Of a stretch of 13,902 nucleotides of DNA, positions 1 to 4,894 are shown piece after piece (within the stretch, counting starts at the first letter, position 1; the number at the start of each line of letters is the position of its first letter). Under the pieces are notes generated by a model, which did no database searches, had not been told where the DNA came from, and saw only the letters and a list, made by a program, of their open reading frames with translations. Both the position numbers and the translations under genes were made by a program. Origin of the DNA: Chloroflexota bacterium. GTDB lineage: Bacteria; Chloroflexota; Dehalococcoidia; Lucifugimonadales; Lucifugimonadaceae. The stretch lies in assembly GCA_016210435.1 (NCBI GenBank), contig JACQUF010000498.1:1-13902 (forward strand). The letters run 5' to 3'.

Positions 1-131
1 CGCGGGTGCTCCCCCGGTTTGGCGCCTGGCTCTACCGCCGCCAGCGCGTCAAGGGCTCCGCGCTCTCCGCGCCCGAGTGGCGGCGCATCTGGCAGGCCTA
101 CCAGGCGCGGAAGCTCGCCAGGTCCGCGTAG
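1..131 (+). CDS. 3' end of an unidentified gene (partial)
   Basis: Frame 3 is open from the window edge to a TAG at 129–131 and gives a basic, aromatic-containing tail (RFGAWLYRRQRVKGS ... WQAYQARKLARSA). The composition, with Trp, Tyr, Arg and Ala, looks like a normal protein C-terminus and unlike the Pro/Gly-rich ORF that follows in the same frame. Too little remains to name a family. The next ORF continues in this frame straight after the TAG without an obvious ATG or GTG start, so the two pieces could once have been one gene; see findings. Confidence 0.45.
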   Translation, partial: RVLPRFGAWLYRRQRVKGSALSAPEWRRIWQAYQARKLARSA

Positions 132-266
132 GCCTGTGGCGGCTCCGCCGCCCTCCCACCTGGCACCTTCGCTGCGGGATTCCAGTCAGGATTCCCCGGT
201 GTCGGCGGCCAGGGTTTCGAAAACCGGTTCCCACCCGGAATTCAGAACGCCATCGAGGCCGGCGGA

Positions 267-1415
267 TTGGGCCAGGGCATCCCGTCCGGACTTTCGCAAG
301 CTCAGCAAGGCGATTTCGGGCGCGGCTTGCCAGTCGATCAAGCGGGCCGGTTCGATCCACAACAGCAAGGCCAGCCGGTGGACCCGCGGCTCGCAAACCC
401 GGGCGACGCCTCCGCGCAGCCCGGCGATTTCGGGCGCGGCTTGCCAGTCGATCAAGCGGGCCGGTTCGATCCACAACAGCAGGGCCAGCCATTCGACCCG
501 CGGCTCGGAAACCAGAATGGATTCCTGCCAGTTCAGCAAGGCGAAGCAGGTTTCCGATTCCCGGGCGAAACCCGTCCCCAGCCTGGTCAGACGGCCGGAC
601 ATGGCGCGGACGGCGCCCATCCTGCACCGGTTGCCGGGATCGGTCCGTTCCCCAACCCGGGCGATGCTGCCCCGTTCGCTGGCAATCAGCTTCCGGTTGC
701 AGGGGGCAAGGACTACCAGCCGCCGGCAGGAGCTCTCCAGCCGCCCGCCGGGTTCGCGGGTTCGTTCCTTCCTGGACAGCTGGCGCCAGCCGGCGCGCAG
801 GACGGAAAGCCGTACCCGCCGCCCGCGGGGAGCGAAGGCACTCAAAGCTTTGTTCCACCGCAGGGACCGTACCCCGCGTCGACGGGGTCGAACCCGCCAC
901 CGGCCGGCCAGTTCCTGCCGCCTACTGGCGCGTACGTGCCATCCGCTGGATCAATCCCGCCGACCGGCGGAGACGCTGCGCACACGTTTGTGCCGCCTCC
1001 TACCGGCTCGCATCCGCCCCCAGCCGGAGTCGAAGGCTCGCACGCCTACACACCTCCGCAAGGTGGGACCTATGCCCCGCCGCCGTCGGGGACCTACAGC
1101 CCACCCCCCAGCGGAGAAGCCGCCGCTGGGCACGTTCCCCCGGCTACGGCGCCCTACACGCCTCCGGCCAGCGGCGACCAGCACCAGGGCCTCGTGCCTC
1201 CGCCATCGGGAAGTTACAGCCCGCCGCCGGTCACCACTTCAGCGCCGCCACCTCCGCCGCCCCCACAACAGACTTACGTGCCGCCGCCTCCACCACCAGC
1301 CGATACGTTCGTGCCTCCACCGGTCACGACTTTCGCGCCGCCTCCAGACGCACCTCCGCCACCTCCCCCGCCCCCGGGAGACGCGCCGGTGCCGCCACCG
1401 CCGCCTCCGCCGTAA
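267..1415 (+). CDS. Proline/glycine/glutamine-rich low-complexity protein
   Basis: The predicted protein has about 382 residues, with no recognisable catalytic domain, signal peptide or membrane segment. The N-terminal third holds a 38-residue unit in two near-identical copies (GDFGRGLPVDQAGRFDPQQQ...). The middle has degenerate motifs of the type PPPSGTYSPPPSG and PPPTGSHPPPAG, and the last 70 residues are dominated by Pro runs ending in PVPPPPPPP before TAA. The frame has G/C-rich third positions and is preferred over two overlapping open frames, which read as Arg/Ser-rich nonsense. The start used is TTG at 267 with GAGG at 255–258, but Pro/Gly-rich sequence extends in frame upstream to the TAG at 129, so the true start is uncertain. 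It could be an extended surface, wall-spanning or scaffold protein; function is unknown. Confidence 0.55.
   Translation: MGQGIPSGLSQAQQGDFGRGLPVDQAGRFDPQQQGQPVDPRLANPGDASAQPGDFGRGLPVDQAGRFDPQQQGQPFDPRLGNQNGFLPVQQGEAGFRFPGETRPQPGQTAGHGADGAHPAPVAGIGPFPNPGDAAPFAGNQLPVAGGKDYQPPAGALQPPAGFAGSFLPGQLAPAGAQDGKPYPPPAGSEGTQSFVPPQGPYPASTGSNPPPAGQFLPPTGAYVPSAGSIPPTGGDAAHTFVPPPTGSHPPPAGVEGSHAYTPPQGGTYAPPPSGTYSPPPSGEAAAGHVPPATAPYTPPASGDQHQGLVPPPSGSYSPPPVTTSAPPPPPPPQQTYVPPPPPPADTFVPPPVTTFAPPPDAPPPPPPPPGDAPVPPPPPPP
309..513 (+). repeat. 114-bp tandem duplication inside the Pro-rich ORF
   Basis: A unit starting GGCGATTTCGGGCGCGGC at 309 recurs at 423. Over roughly 91 bases the copies differ at only a handful of positions, after which they diverge. 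The period of 114 bases is 38 codons, so the frame is kept. The near-identity implies a recent duplication or ongoing homogenisation. Confidence 0.85.
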
Positions 1416-1481
1416 ACGGTTCTACAACCTCCGCCCTGGGAGGGCGGGTGTCTTGGGGGCGGGAGGATACCTTCCTCCACC

Positions 1482-1517
1482 CCTTGGCCCCCTCCTTCAG
1501 CGAGGAGGGGGCTAAGG
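1482..1517. repeat. Hairpin repeat CCTTGGCCCCCTCC…GGAGGGGGCTAAGG
   Basis: Two 14-base arms (1482–1495 and 1504–1517) pair at 13 of 14 positions, the exception being a possible G·T pair, around the 8-base loop TTCAGCGA. The hairpin lies 67 bases after the stop of the Pro-rich ORF. No T-tract follows on either strand, so it is not a classical intrinsic terminator. Its core resembles the CCCCTCC…GGAGGGG hairpins at 10612 and 10648, and this suggests a dispersed palindromic repeat family. Confidence 0.65.
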
Positions 1518-1520
1518 CAA

Positions 1521-1548
1521 ACAAAACGGGCCCTCCGCTCGGACGGCC
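1521..1548 (-). terminator. Probable intrinsic terminator of the glutaredoxin/NifU-like operon
   Basis: Read on the minus strand, GGCCGTCC–GAGC–GGAGGGCC (1548–1529) forms an 8-bp stem with one mismatch and a 4-base loop. It is followed by CGTTTTGTTTG, a U-rich tract in RNA. It lies 52 bases downstream of the NifU-like stop codon, which is the expected place. The T-tract is interrupted, so its strength is uncertain. Confidence 0.55.
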
Positions 1549-1600
1549 GTTCCTTTATGGCTGCGCGTCGGGGATGTTCCGGCTGCGAGTTGCGTACGCG

Positions 1601-1846
1601 CTAAGTCACCGCGACATCTGAGACATACGGCGCATAGATCCGTAACGACGCGGCAAGAAAAGTCTTGACCTGCTCATGCGTCGGGACGCATTCAGGACAG
1701 TCCTCGTTTACTCCCGGCGTGTAGCGGATCGTTAGCACGGCGTCATCGAAACTCACGACCTCGATCGATCCGCCCTCGGAACCAACCATCGTCGAAATCT
1801 GCTCGAGTGCGAAATCGACTTTCGGATCGGATGTGCTGGCTACCAC
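1601..1846 (-). CDS. NifU C-terminal-domain-like small protein (putative Fe-S scaffold)
   Basis: This is an 81-residue protein consisting of little more than one domain. The segment SEGGSIEVVSFDDAVLTIRYT followed by C50-P-E-C53 and then T56 resembles the NifU C-terminal (Nfu) fold, in which a DGG…V/L segment is followed by a CxxC that binds or transfers a [4Fe-4S] cluster. Both cysteines are present. The loop before CxxC (PGVNED) differs from the canonical GACxxC, so this is a divergent member. The start is GTG at 1846: an in-frame stop lies just upstream and GGAGAG precedes it by six bases. It is 44 bases downstream of a glutaredoxin-like gene on the same strand and probably co-transcribed, which fits a role in iron–sulfur or thiol chemistry. 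The family call is by motif only. Confidence 0.7.
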   Translation of the reverse strand: MVASTSDPKVDFALEQISTMVGSEGGSIEVVSFDDAVLTIRYTPGVNEDCPECVPTHEQVKTFLAASLRIYAPYVSDVAVT

Positions 1847-1890
1847 TCGGGTCTCTCCGGGAACTCATTCACGTCCCCGATCTTACTGGA

Positions 1891-2139
1891 CTACTTTTTC
1901 AAATCGGCGAGGGCCGCATCGATCGCTGGGCCATCGAACCCGTGGATCACGCGATCGCCGATCAGCGTTACCGGCGTCGAATCGTATCCGAGTGCAACGA
2001 GTTGCCGCCGCCCCTCGAGATCGGTGGAAACGTTTCGTTCGACATAGGAAAAGCCGTGAAGCTTCAGGTACGCCTTCACCATCTGGCAGGTGCTGCAAAA
2101 GTTCGATGTGTATACGGTAATCTGCGCCACGCGGCCCAT
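1891..2139 (-). CDS. Glutaredoxin / NrdH-like thiol oxidoreductase
   Basis: This 82-residue protein has the thioredoxin fold of small glutaredoxins: beta strand ITVYTS, then the redox motif C15-S-T-C18 at the start of helix 1, then the cis-proline region DSTPVTLIGDRVIHGFDG near residues 53–70. It should be a cytoplasmic dithiol reductant, either for ribonucleotide reductase (NrdH-like) or for general protein disulfides or Fe-S work. The CSTC centre is not the typical CPYC or CVQC, so the electron donor cannot be guessed. The ATG at 2139 is chosen over an upstream start at 2190 because homologous sequence begins at ITVYTS and GAGGGG precedes it by nine bases. Its RBS lies within the edge of a palindromic repeat cluster. 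It is followed by the NifU-like gene. Confidence 0.85.
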   Translation of the reverse strand: MGRVAQITVYTSNFCSTCQMVKAYLKLHGFSYVERNVSTDLEGRRQLVALGYDSTPVTLIGDRVIHGFDGPAIDAALADLKK

Positions 2140-2148
2140 CACCCAAAG

Positions 2149-2280
2149 CCCCTCTCCCCTGTCCCGATTCATCGGGACAGCCTCTCCCACGTGGGGAGAG
2201 GAGGCCGATCCGCTCGGGGCTACGAAGGATCTGACAGATCCTTCATCCGCCTCAGGCGGATTCAGGATGACAGGGGGGCG
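2149..2280. repeat. Cluster of four consecutive hairpins (dispersed-repeat type)
   Basis: Four inverted repeats follow one another. CTGTCCCGAT/ATCGGGACAG lies at 2159–2168 and 2171–2180. CCTCTCCC/GGGAGAGG lies at 2181–2188 and 2194–2201. GAAGGATCT/AGATCCTTC lies at 2224–2232 and 2236–2244. ATCCGCCT/AGGCGGAT lies at 2245–2252 and 2254–2261. CAGGATGACAGGGGGG follows. A second CCTCTCCC copy at 2151–2158 could pair alternatively with 2194–2201, enclosing the first hairpin. The stretch fills most of the gap between the response regulator stop and the glutaredoxin start. It looks like nested mobile or REP-like palindromes, not a designed regulator, though it may fold in the transcript. Confidence 0.75.
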
Positions 2281-2289
2281 CAGGACAGC

Positions 2290-3003
2290 CTAGACGCCGT
2301 TTGAACCCTGCGGCCGGACGTACACGTAGCCAAATCCGCGCCGCGTGACGACGAGCTTTGGCGCCTCGGCGTCATCTTCGATCTTGCGCCGCAGGTGCCG
2401 GATGTGCCACTTCACGAGGTCTTCAGTGTTGTACTCGGGGCCCCAAACCCTTCGCAGGAGCTGGTCGGCACGGATCGGGTGTCCGGCGTTCTGCACCAGG
2501 ATCGCCAGCAGCTGGAATTCCGTCGGTGTCAGGTCGACAGCCTTGCCGCGTACGGCGACTGCGCACCTGGCGAAATCCACTTGCAGTACCGCATCGACGT
2601 ACACGTCGGTGCCTGTCTCGGGATTCTGAACTGGCTTCGCGGCCCGGCGTAGTCCCGTCTTGACCCGGGCAAGCAGTTCGTCGAGGCTGGCGGTCTTGAC
2701 GACGTAGTCGTCGGCGCCGCGGTTGAATGCGTCGAGCTTTTCCTTGGTGTCGCCGATGCCGCTGAAGATGATGATCGGTACGTCCGACATCTCCCGGATC
2801 CTGGAGCACAGGTCGAGGCCGCTCAGGCCCGGGAGGCGAATATCGAGAAGGACCAGGTCGGGTTGGACCGAGTAAAAGGCGCGCATGGCTTCGTCGCCGT
2901 CAGCGACGCCGAATGGCTGATAGCCGGCGTCCGCGAAAAGCCCGGTCAGCGCTCGACGTACGTCGGCGCCGTCTTCAACAAGCAGGATTTTTTCTGCAGG
3001 CAT
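2290..3003 (-). CDS. OmpR/PhoB-family response regulator (orphan)
   Basis: This is a 237-residue two-domain regulator. The receiver (residues 4–120) has E10/D11 for the metal site, D54 as phosphoacceptor (LVLLDIRLPG), S81 at the switch Ser/Thr position and K103 followed by T where Pro is usual. The C-terminal winged helix (about 145–230) has VDLTPTEFQLL, the recognition region ADQLLRRVWG, WHIRHLRRKIE, and the wing TRRGFGYVYV. It should bind DNA as a phosphorylation-dependent dimer on direct repeats. The ATG at 3003 is chosen because the receiver begins there; the frame is open upstream for 110 more codons but that sequence does not look coding, and no strong SD is visible. No histidine kinase is in the window, so the partner and target genes are unknown. 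Confidence 0.9.
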   Translation of the reverse strand: MPAEKILLVEDGADVRRALTGLFADAGYQPFGVADGDEAMRAFYSVQPDLVLLDIRLPGLSGLDLCSRIREMSDVPIIIFSGIGDTKEKLDAFNRGADDYVVKTASLDELLARVKTGLRRAAKPVQNPETGTDVYVDAVLQVDFARCAVAVRGKAVDLTPTEFQLLAILVQNAGHPIRADQLLRRVWGPEYNTEDLVKWHIRHLRRKIEDDAEAPKLVVTRRGFGYVYVRPQGSNGV

Positions 3004-3301
3004 GCGCTGCGGTTTCGGCCAGGCCGGCTCCACCTTCTCGGTGCCTAAGGTCGTAGTGGACGCTAAGCTCTGTCGCAAAGTGCCAATACGATACCATCCG
3101 CGCAAGACCTCGTTCTCCCCGCTAGTACGCAAAGGTATTGCGGGTATCACGTATTCCGGTCGAATCGGTTGATGCCACATCGACGAGGAATCGCGGTCAG
3201 CCAAATCACGCCTCCCCGCGCATTGCGCGCCCCGACCGCTCGTGTCAGGTCTGTCCTCCGGGCGCCGACCGTTCGGGCCCGCAGAGCATGGCGTCCGAAG
3301 G

Positions 3302-3318
3302 GTTACCGCATCGTTACC
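3302..3318. promoter_or_regulatory. GTTACC direct repeat, 11-bp period (possible OmpR-family site)
   Basis: GTTACC-N5-GTTACC spans 3302–3318. OmpR/PhoB-family dimers bind two direct half-sites one helical turn apart, about 11 bp, which this matches. It is about 300 bases upstream of the response regulator start, farther than a typical autoregulatory site. The match rests on two hexamers only, so this is tentative. Confidence 0.25.
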
Positions 3319-3362
3319 AGCTTTGACCAACAAGAACGCAACGGGAGGCAGGTTGTCAGGTC

Positions 3363-3437
3363 TTAGGGGTTAGGGGAGGGCCAGGGCCAAGGGCCGAGGG
3401 AGGAAGCCCCCCACCTAACACCTGAAACCTAAACCCT
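3363..3437. repeat. Telomere-like G-rich imperfect inverted repeat
   Basis: The left arm reads TTAGGGGTTAGGGGAGGG (3363–3380). The centre holds repeated AGGGCC units. The right arm (3414–3437) is CCTAACACCTGAAACCTAAA followed by CCCT, which on the other strand is a series of TTAGG- and TTTAGG-like units. The arms can pair imperfectly. The element lies between two genes of the same strand, in the 3' flank of the pilin gene beyond its terminator, and looks like a dispersed intergenic repeat. Confidence 0.6.
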
Positions 3438-3467
3438 ATGACTCGAGACCTTTGAGCCATAAACAAA

Positions 3468-3493
3468 CCAGGAGGCGATTCCTCGCCTCCTGG
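3468..3493 (-). terminator. Intrinsic terminator of the major pilin gene
   Basis: CCAGGAGGCGA (3468–3478) and TCGCCTCCTGG (3483–3493) form a perfect 11-bp stem around a 4-base loop. On the minus strand the stem is followed directly by TTTGTTTA. It starts 30 bases past the pilin stop codon. Stem, loop and T-tract all fit Rho-independent termination, so the pilin message appears to be monocistronic. Confidence 0.85.
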
Positions 3494-3523
3494 CTCGCGG
3501 ATGGGGCAGGCAGGTTTTTGTAA

Positions 3524-3877
3524 CTACGAACAGGTCCCCTGTGTGATCGTCCCGTCAACAACCCACGTGTACTGGCACTTGGTCGGGTTGGAGCGCATGT
3601 AGTTCGGGTAGAGGACGGGGTTCGACGTGGCAAAGTTGTCAGTGTCCACGGCGTTCGCCGTAACCGCGGTCACGTCGTTGTCCGCCATGTAGAGGTCCAT
3701 GGCCGATTGGACCATGTCCCGTTCGGTCGAGTTGGCCTCCGCATCGCCGCTGCCGGCGAACCTCGCCACTACCGGGATGACTACGGCCGCGAGGGCGGCC
3801 ATGATCCCAAGCACTACTACCAGTTCGACCAGTGTGAATCCCCGCTGGCCTTTGGTCGGTCGGATGAATCGCCTCAT
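3524..3877 (-). CDS. pilA: Type IV pilin, probable major subunit
   Basis: This 117-residue prepilin has a short basic leader (MRRFIRPTKGQRG) and the class III cleavage/methylation motif G13^FTLVE with Glu at mature position 5. A hydrophobic assembly helix follows (VVVLGIMAALAAVVIPVVARF), then a small globular domain. Two cysteines near the C-terminus (TKCQYTW…GTCS) could form the D-region disulfide. The ATG at 3877 is chosen because GGAGG lies seven bases upstream; an upstream GTG at 3925 would give an atypically long leader. It is divergent from the assembly operon, with its own RBS and a strong terminator. That is the usual arrangement for a highly expressed major subunit, as distinct from the minor pilins inside the operon. 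Assigning it as the major pilin is inference. Confidence 0.88.
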   Translation of the reverse strand: MRRFIRPTKGQRGFTLVELVVVLGIMAALAAVVIPVVARFAGSGDAEANSTERDMVQSAMDLYMADNDVTAVTANAVDTDNFATSNPVLYPNYMRSNPTKCQYTWVVDGTITQGTCS

Positions 3878-4165
3878 TTGAACGCCTCCGTTCGCAACAT
3901 GGGTTCGGTGCCCTGATGGCGCCAAAGACTAGGTAGGCGCCCCCGGTCGGGCATGGGTCGGCGGGACCAGTCGCCATAGTCCTTTCGGGCATTCCCAGAT
4001 ATGGCCACCGGAAGTCACACTGCCCATTACCCCTGCGTCTACCGGGGGCAAACCGGGCCCACCCCGCACTGCTCCCTGATCCCTCCCCGCCGCGCGTGAA
4101 AGTGGCTCAAACGACCAACGGCACGCTGGAAAAAAATCGGACCGAACCGCCCGGGGAGGGCGCCA
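3878..4165. promoter_or_regulatory. Divergent intergenic region (pilin / pilus operon promoters)
   Basis: These 288 bases separate the minus-strand pilin from the plus-strand pilus operon and must contain both promoters and leaders. Neither a sigma-54 -24/-12 element nor a convincing sigma-70 pair could be recognised. GGCGCC occurs twice in the pilin leader (about 3918–3942) and could form a hairpin. A GGGCAAACC string at 4046–4054 is discussed under rejected items. The operon RBS GGGGAGGG lies just before the ATG at 4166. Confidence 0.5.
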
Positions 4166-4894
4166 ATGAAGCGGCTCAAGCTCCTGGTCATCGACTCCCA
4201 TGACAGCTTCTGGATGCAGGCCGCTCCAAAGCTACGGACCGAATCGGCGATCGACGTCATCGTGCTGGGTGCAGTGACGCCGTCGACTCTTGCTCAGGTC
4301 GATTCCCTGGCCGCGCACGTTGTCGCCGTTGATATCGCATTCCCGGCCCCGGCCAACGTTGAATTGATGGCCCAGCTTGCCTGGCGGTCACCCGCCGTCC
4401 CGGTGATCGGACTCTGCCAAACGGTAGACGACGCCAGGCTGAGCCTCGCCCTCGCGGCAGGCGCCCGGGCGTGCATGGGAAGGGACAGCGCCGCAGACCA
4501 CATGGCGCGCACGATCGCGGAAGTGGCAAGCGGCGGCTTTCCGCTTCAGGAAGAGCTTGTCCGCAGGCCTTCGCTGCTCGGAGAGATGGTGATCGAGCTG
4601 CAGCGCCGCCTGCGCGGCACGTACCTGCAGGACCAGTCAGCAGAGTCGGCGCCCCGCTGCCCGCTCACGGAGCGTGAACTCGTGATTCTGGAGATGGTCG
4701 CCGCGGGTAGGGCGAACAAGGAAATCGCCGAATCTCTCGAGATTGCCGAGCGGACCGTCAAGAACCACATCGCAAACATCCTCGACAAACTCGCCGCAAG
4801 GGGGCGTGCACACGCGGTCGCACTGGCGATCGAGAACCGCTGGATCTGCAAGCGCGAGCCTCAGCGGCAGGCAGCCCTGGAGGGGGCGGCGTGA
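4166..4894 (+). CDS. NarL/FixJ (LuxR-type HTH) regulator with atypical receiver
   Basis: This 242-residue protein has a receiver-like N-terminus (1–120) and a LuxR-type HTH (about 165–226: PLTERELVILEMVAAGRANKEIA…ERTVKNHIANILDKL). In the receiver D56 sits in the phosphoacceptor position (VVAVDIAF). The usual acidic pair is D10-S11, the switch Thr/Ser position is C84, and the conserved Lys position is R106. The canonical phosphorylation switch is therefore degraded, and the protein may respond to something other than a kinase or be constitutive. The ATG at 4166 has GGGGAGGG six bases upstream. It is the first gene of the pilus operon and its stop overlaps the pilB GTG by four bases (GTGA), so it is translationally coupled to the pilus ATPase. 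It is a likely local regulator of the pilus genes; the target is inference. Confidence 0.88.
   Translation: MKRLKLLVIDSHDSFWMQAAPKLRTESAIDVIVLGAVTPSTLAQVDSLAAHVVAVDIAFPAPANVELMAQLAWRSPAVPVIGLCQTVDDARLSLALAAGARACMGRDSAADHMARTIAEVASGGFPLQEELVRRPSLLGEMVIELQRRLRGTYLQDQSAESAPRCPLTERELVILEMVAAGRANKEIAESLEIAERTVKNHIANILDKLAARGRAHAVALAIENRWICKREPQRQAALEGAA

Larger units (their letters stand above)
3004..3467. other. Gene-free stretch upstream of the response regulator
   Basis: About 460 bases, 520 to the pilin stop, contain no convincing gene on either strand; the open frames present have no RBS or family signature. The stretch must hold the promoter of the minus-strand regulator, but I see no clear -35/-10 pair. 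It contains a direct repeat GTTACC at 3302–3307 and 3313–3318 and a telomere-like G-rich element at 3363–3437, both listed separately. Confidence 0.6.

Noticed and set aside
309..513. CRISPR-like repeats
   Set aside because: There are only two long, near-contiguous, in-frame copies with no spacer structure; it is an intragenic duplication.
19..1621. Two long plus-strand frames (to 1515 and 1621) overlapping the Pro-rich ORF
   Set aside because: They are Arg/Ser/Pro-rich with no domain or repeat logic and arise from high GC content and absence of stops; the frame ending at 1415 keeps clean protein-level repeats.
3004..3333. N-terminal extension of the OmpR-type regulator by 110 codons
   Set aside because: The receiver fold starts at the ATG at 3003 and the upstream translation has no family features; the length would be far outside the family norm.
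4046..4054. GGGCAAACC, matching a conserved piece of the c-di-GMP-I (GEMM) riboswitch, upstream of the pilus operon
   Set aside because: The other hallmarks (the GACGCAAAGCC segment, the tetraloop helix and the terminal receptor helix) are not present in the following bases, so a nine-base match is not enough.
4100..4145. Sigma-54 promoter for the pilus operon (GGCACG followed by an A-run)
   Set aside because: The -12 TTGC element at the right spacing is missing.
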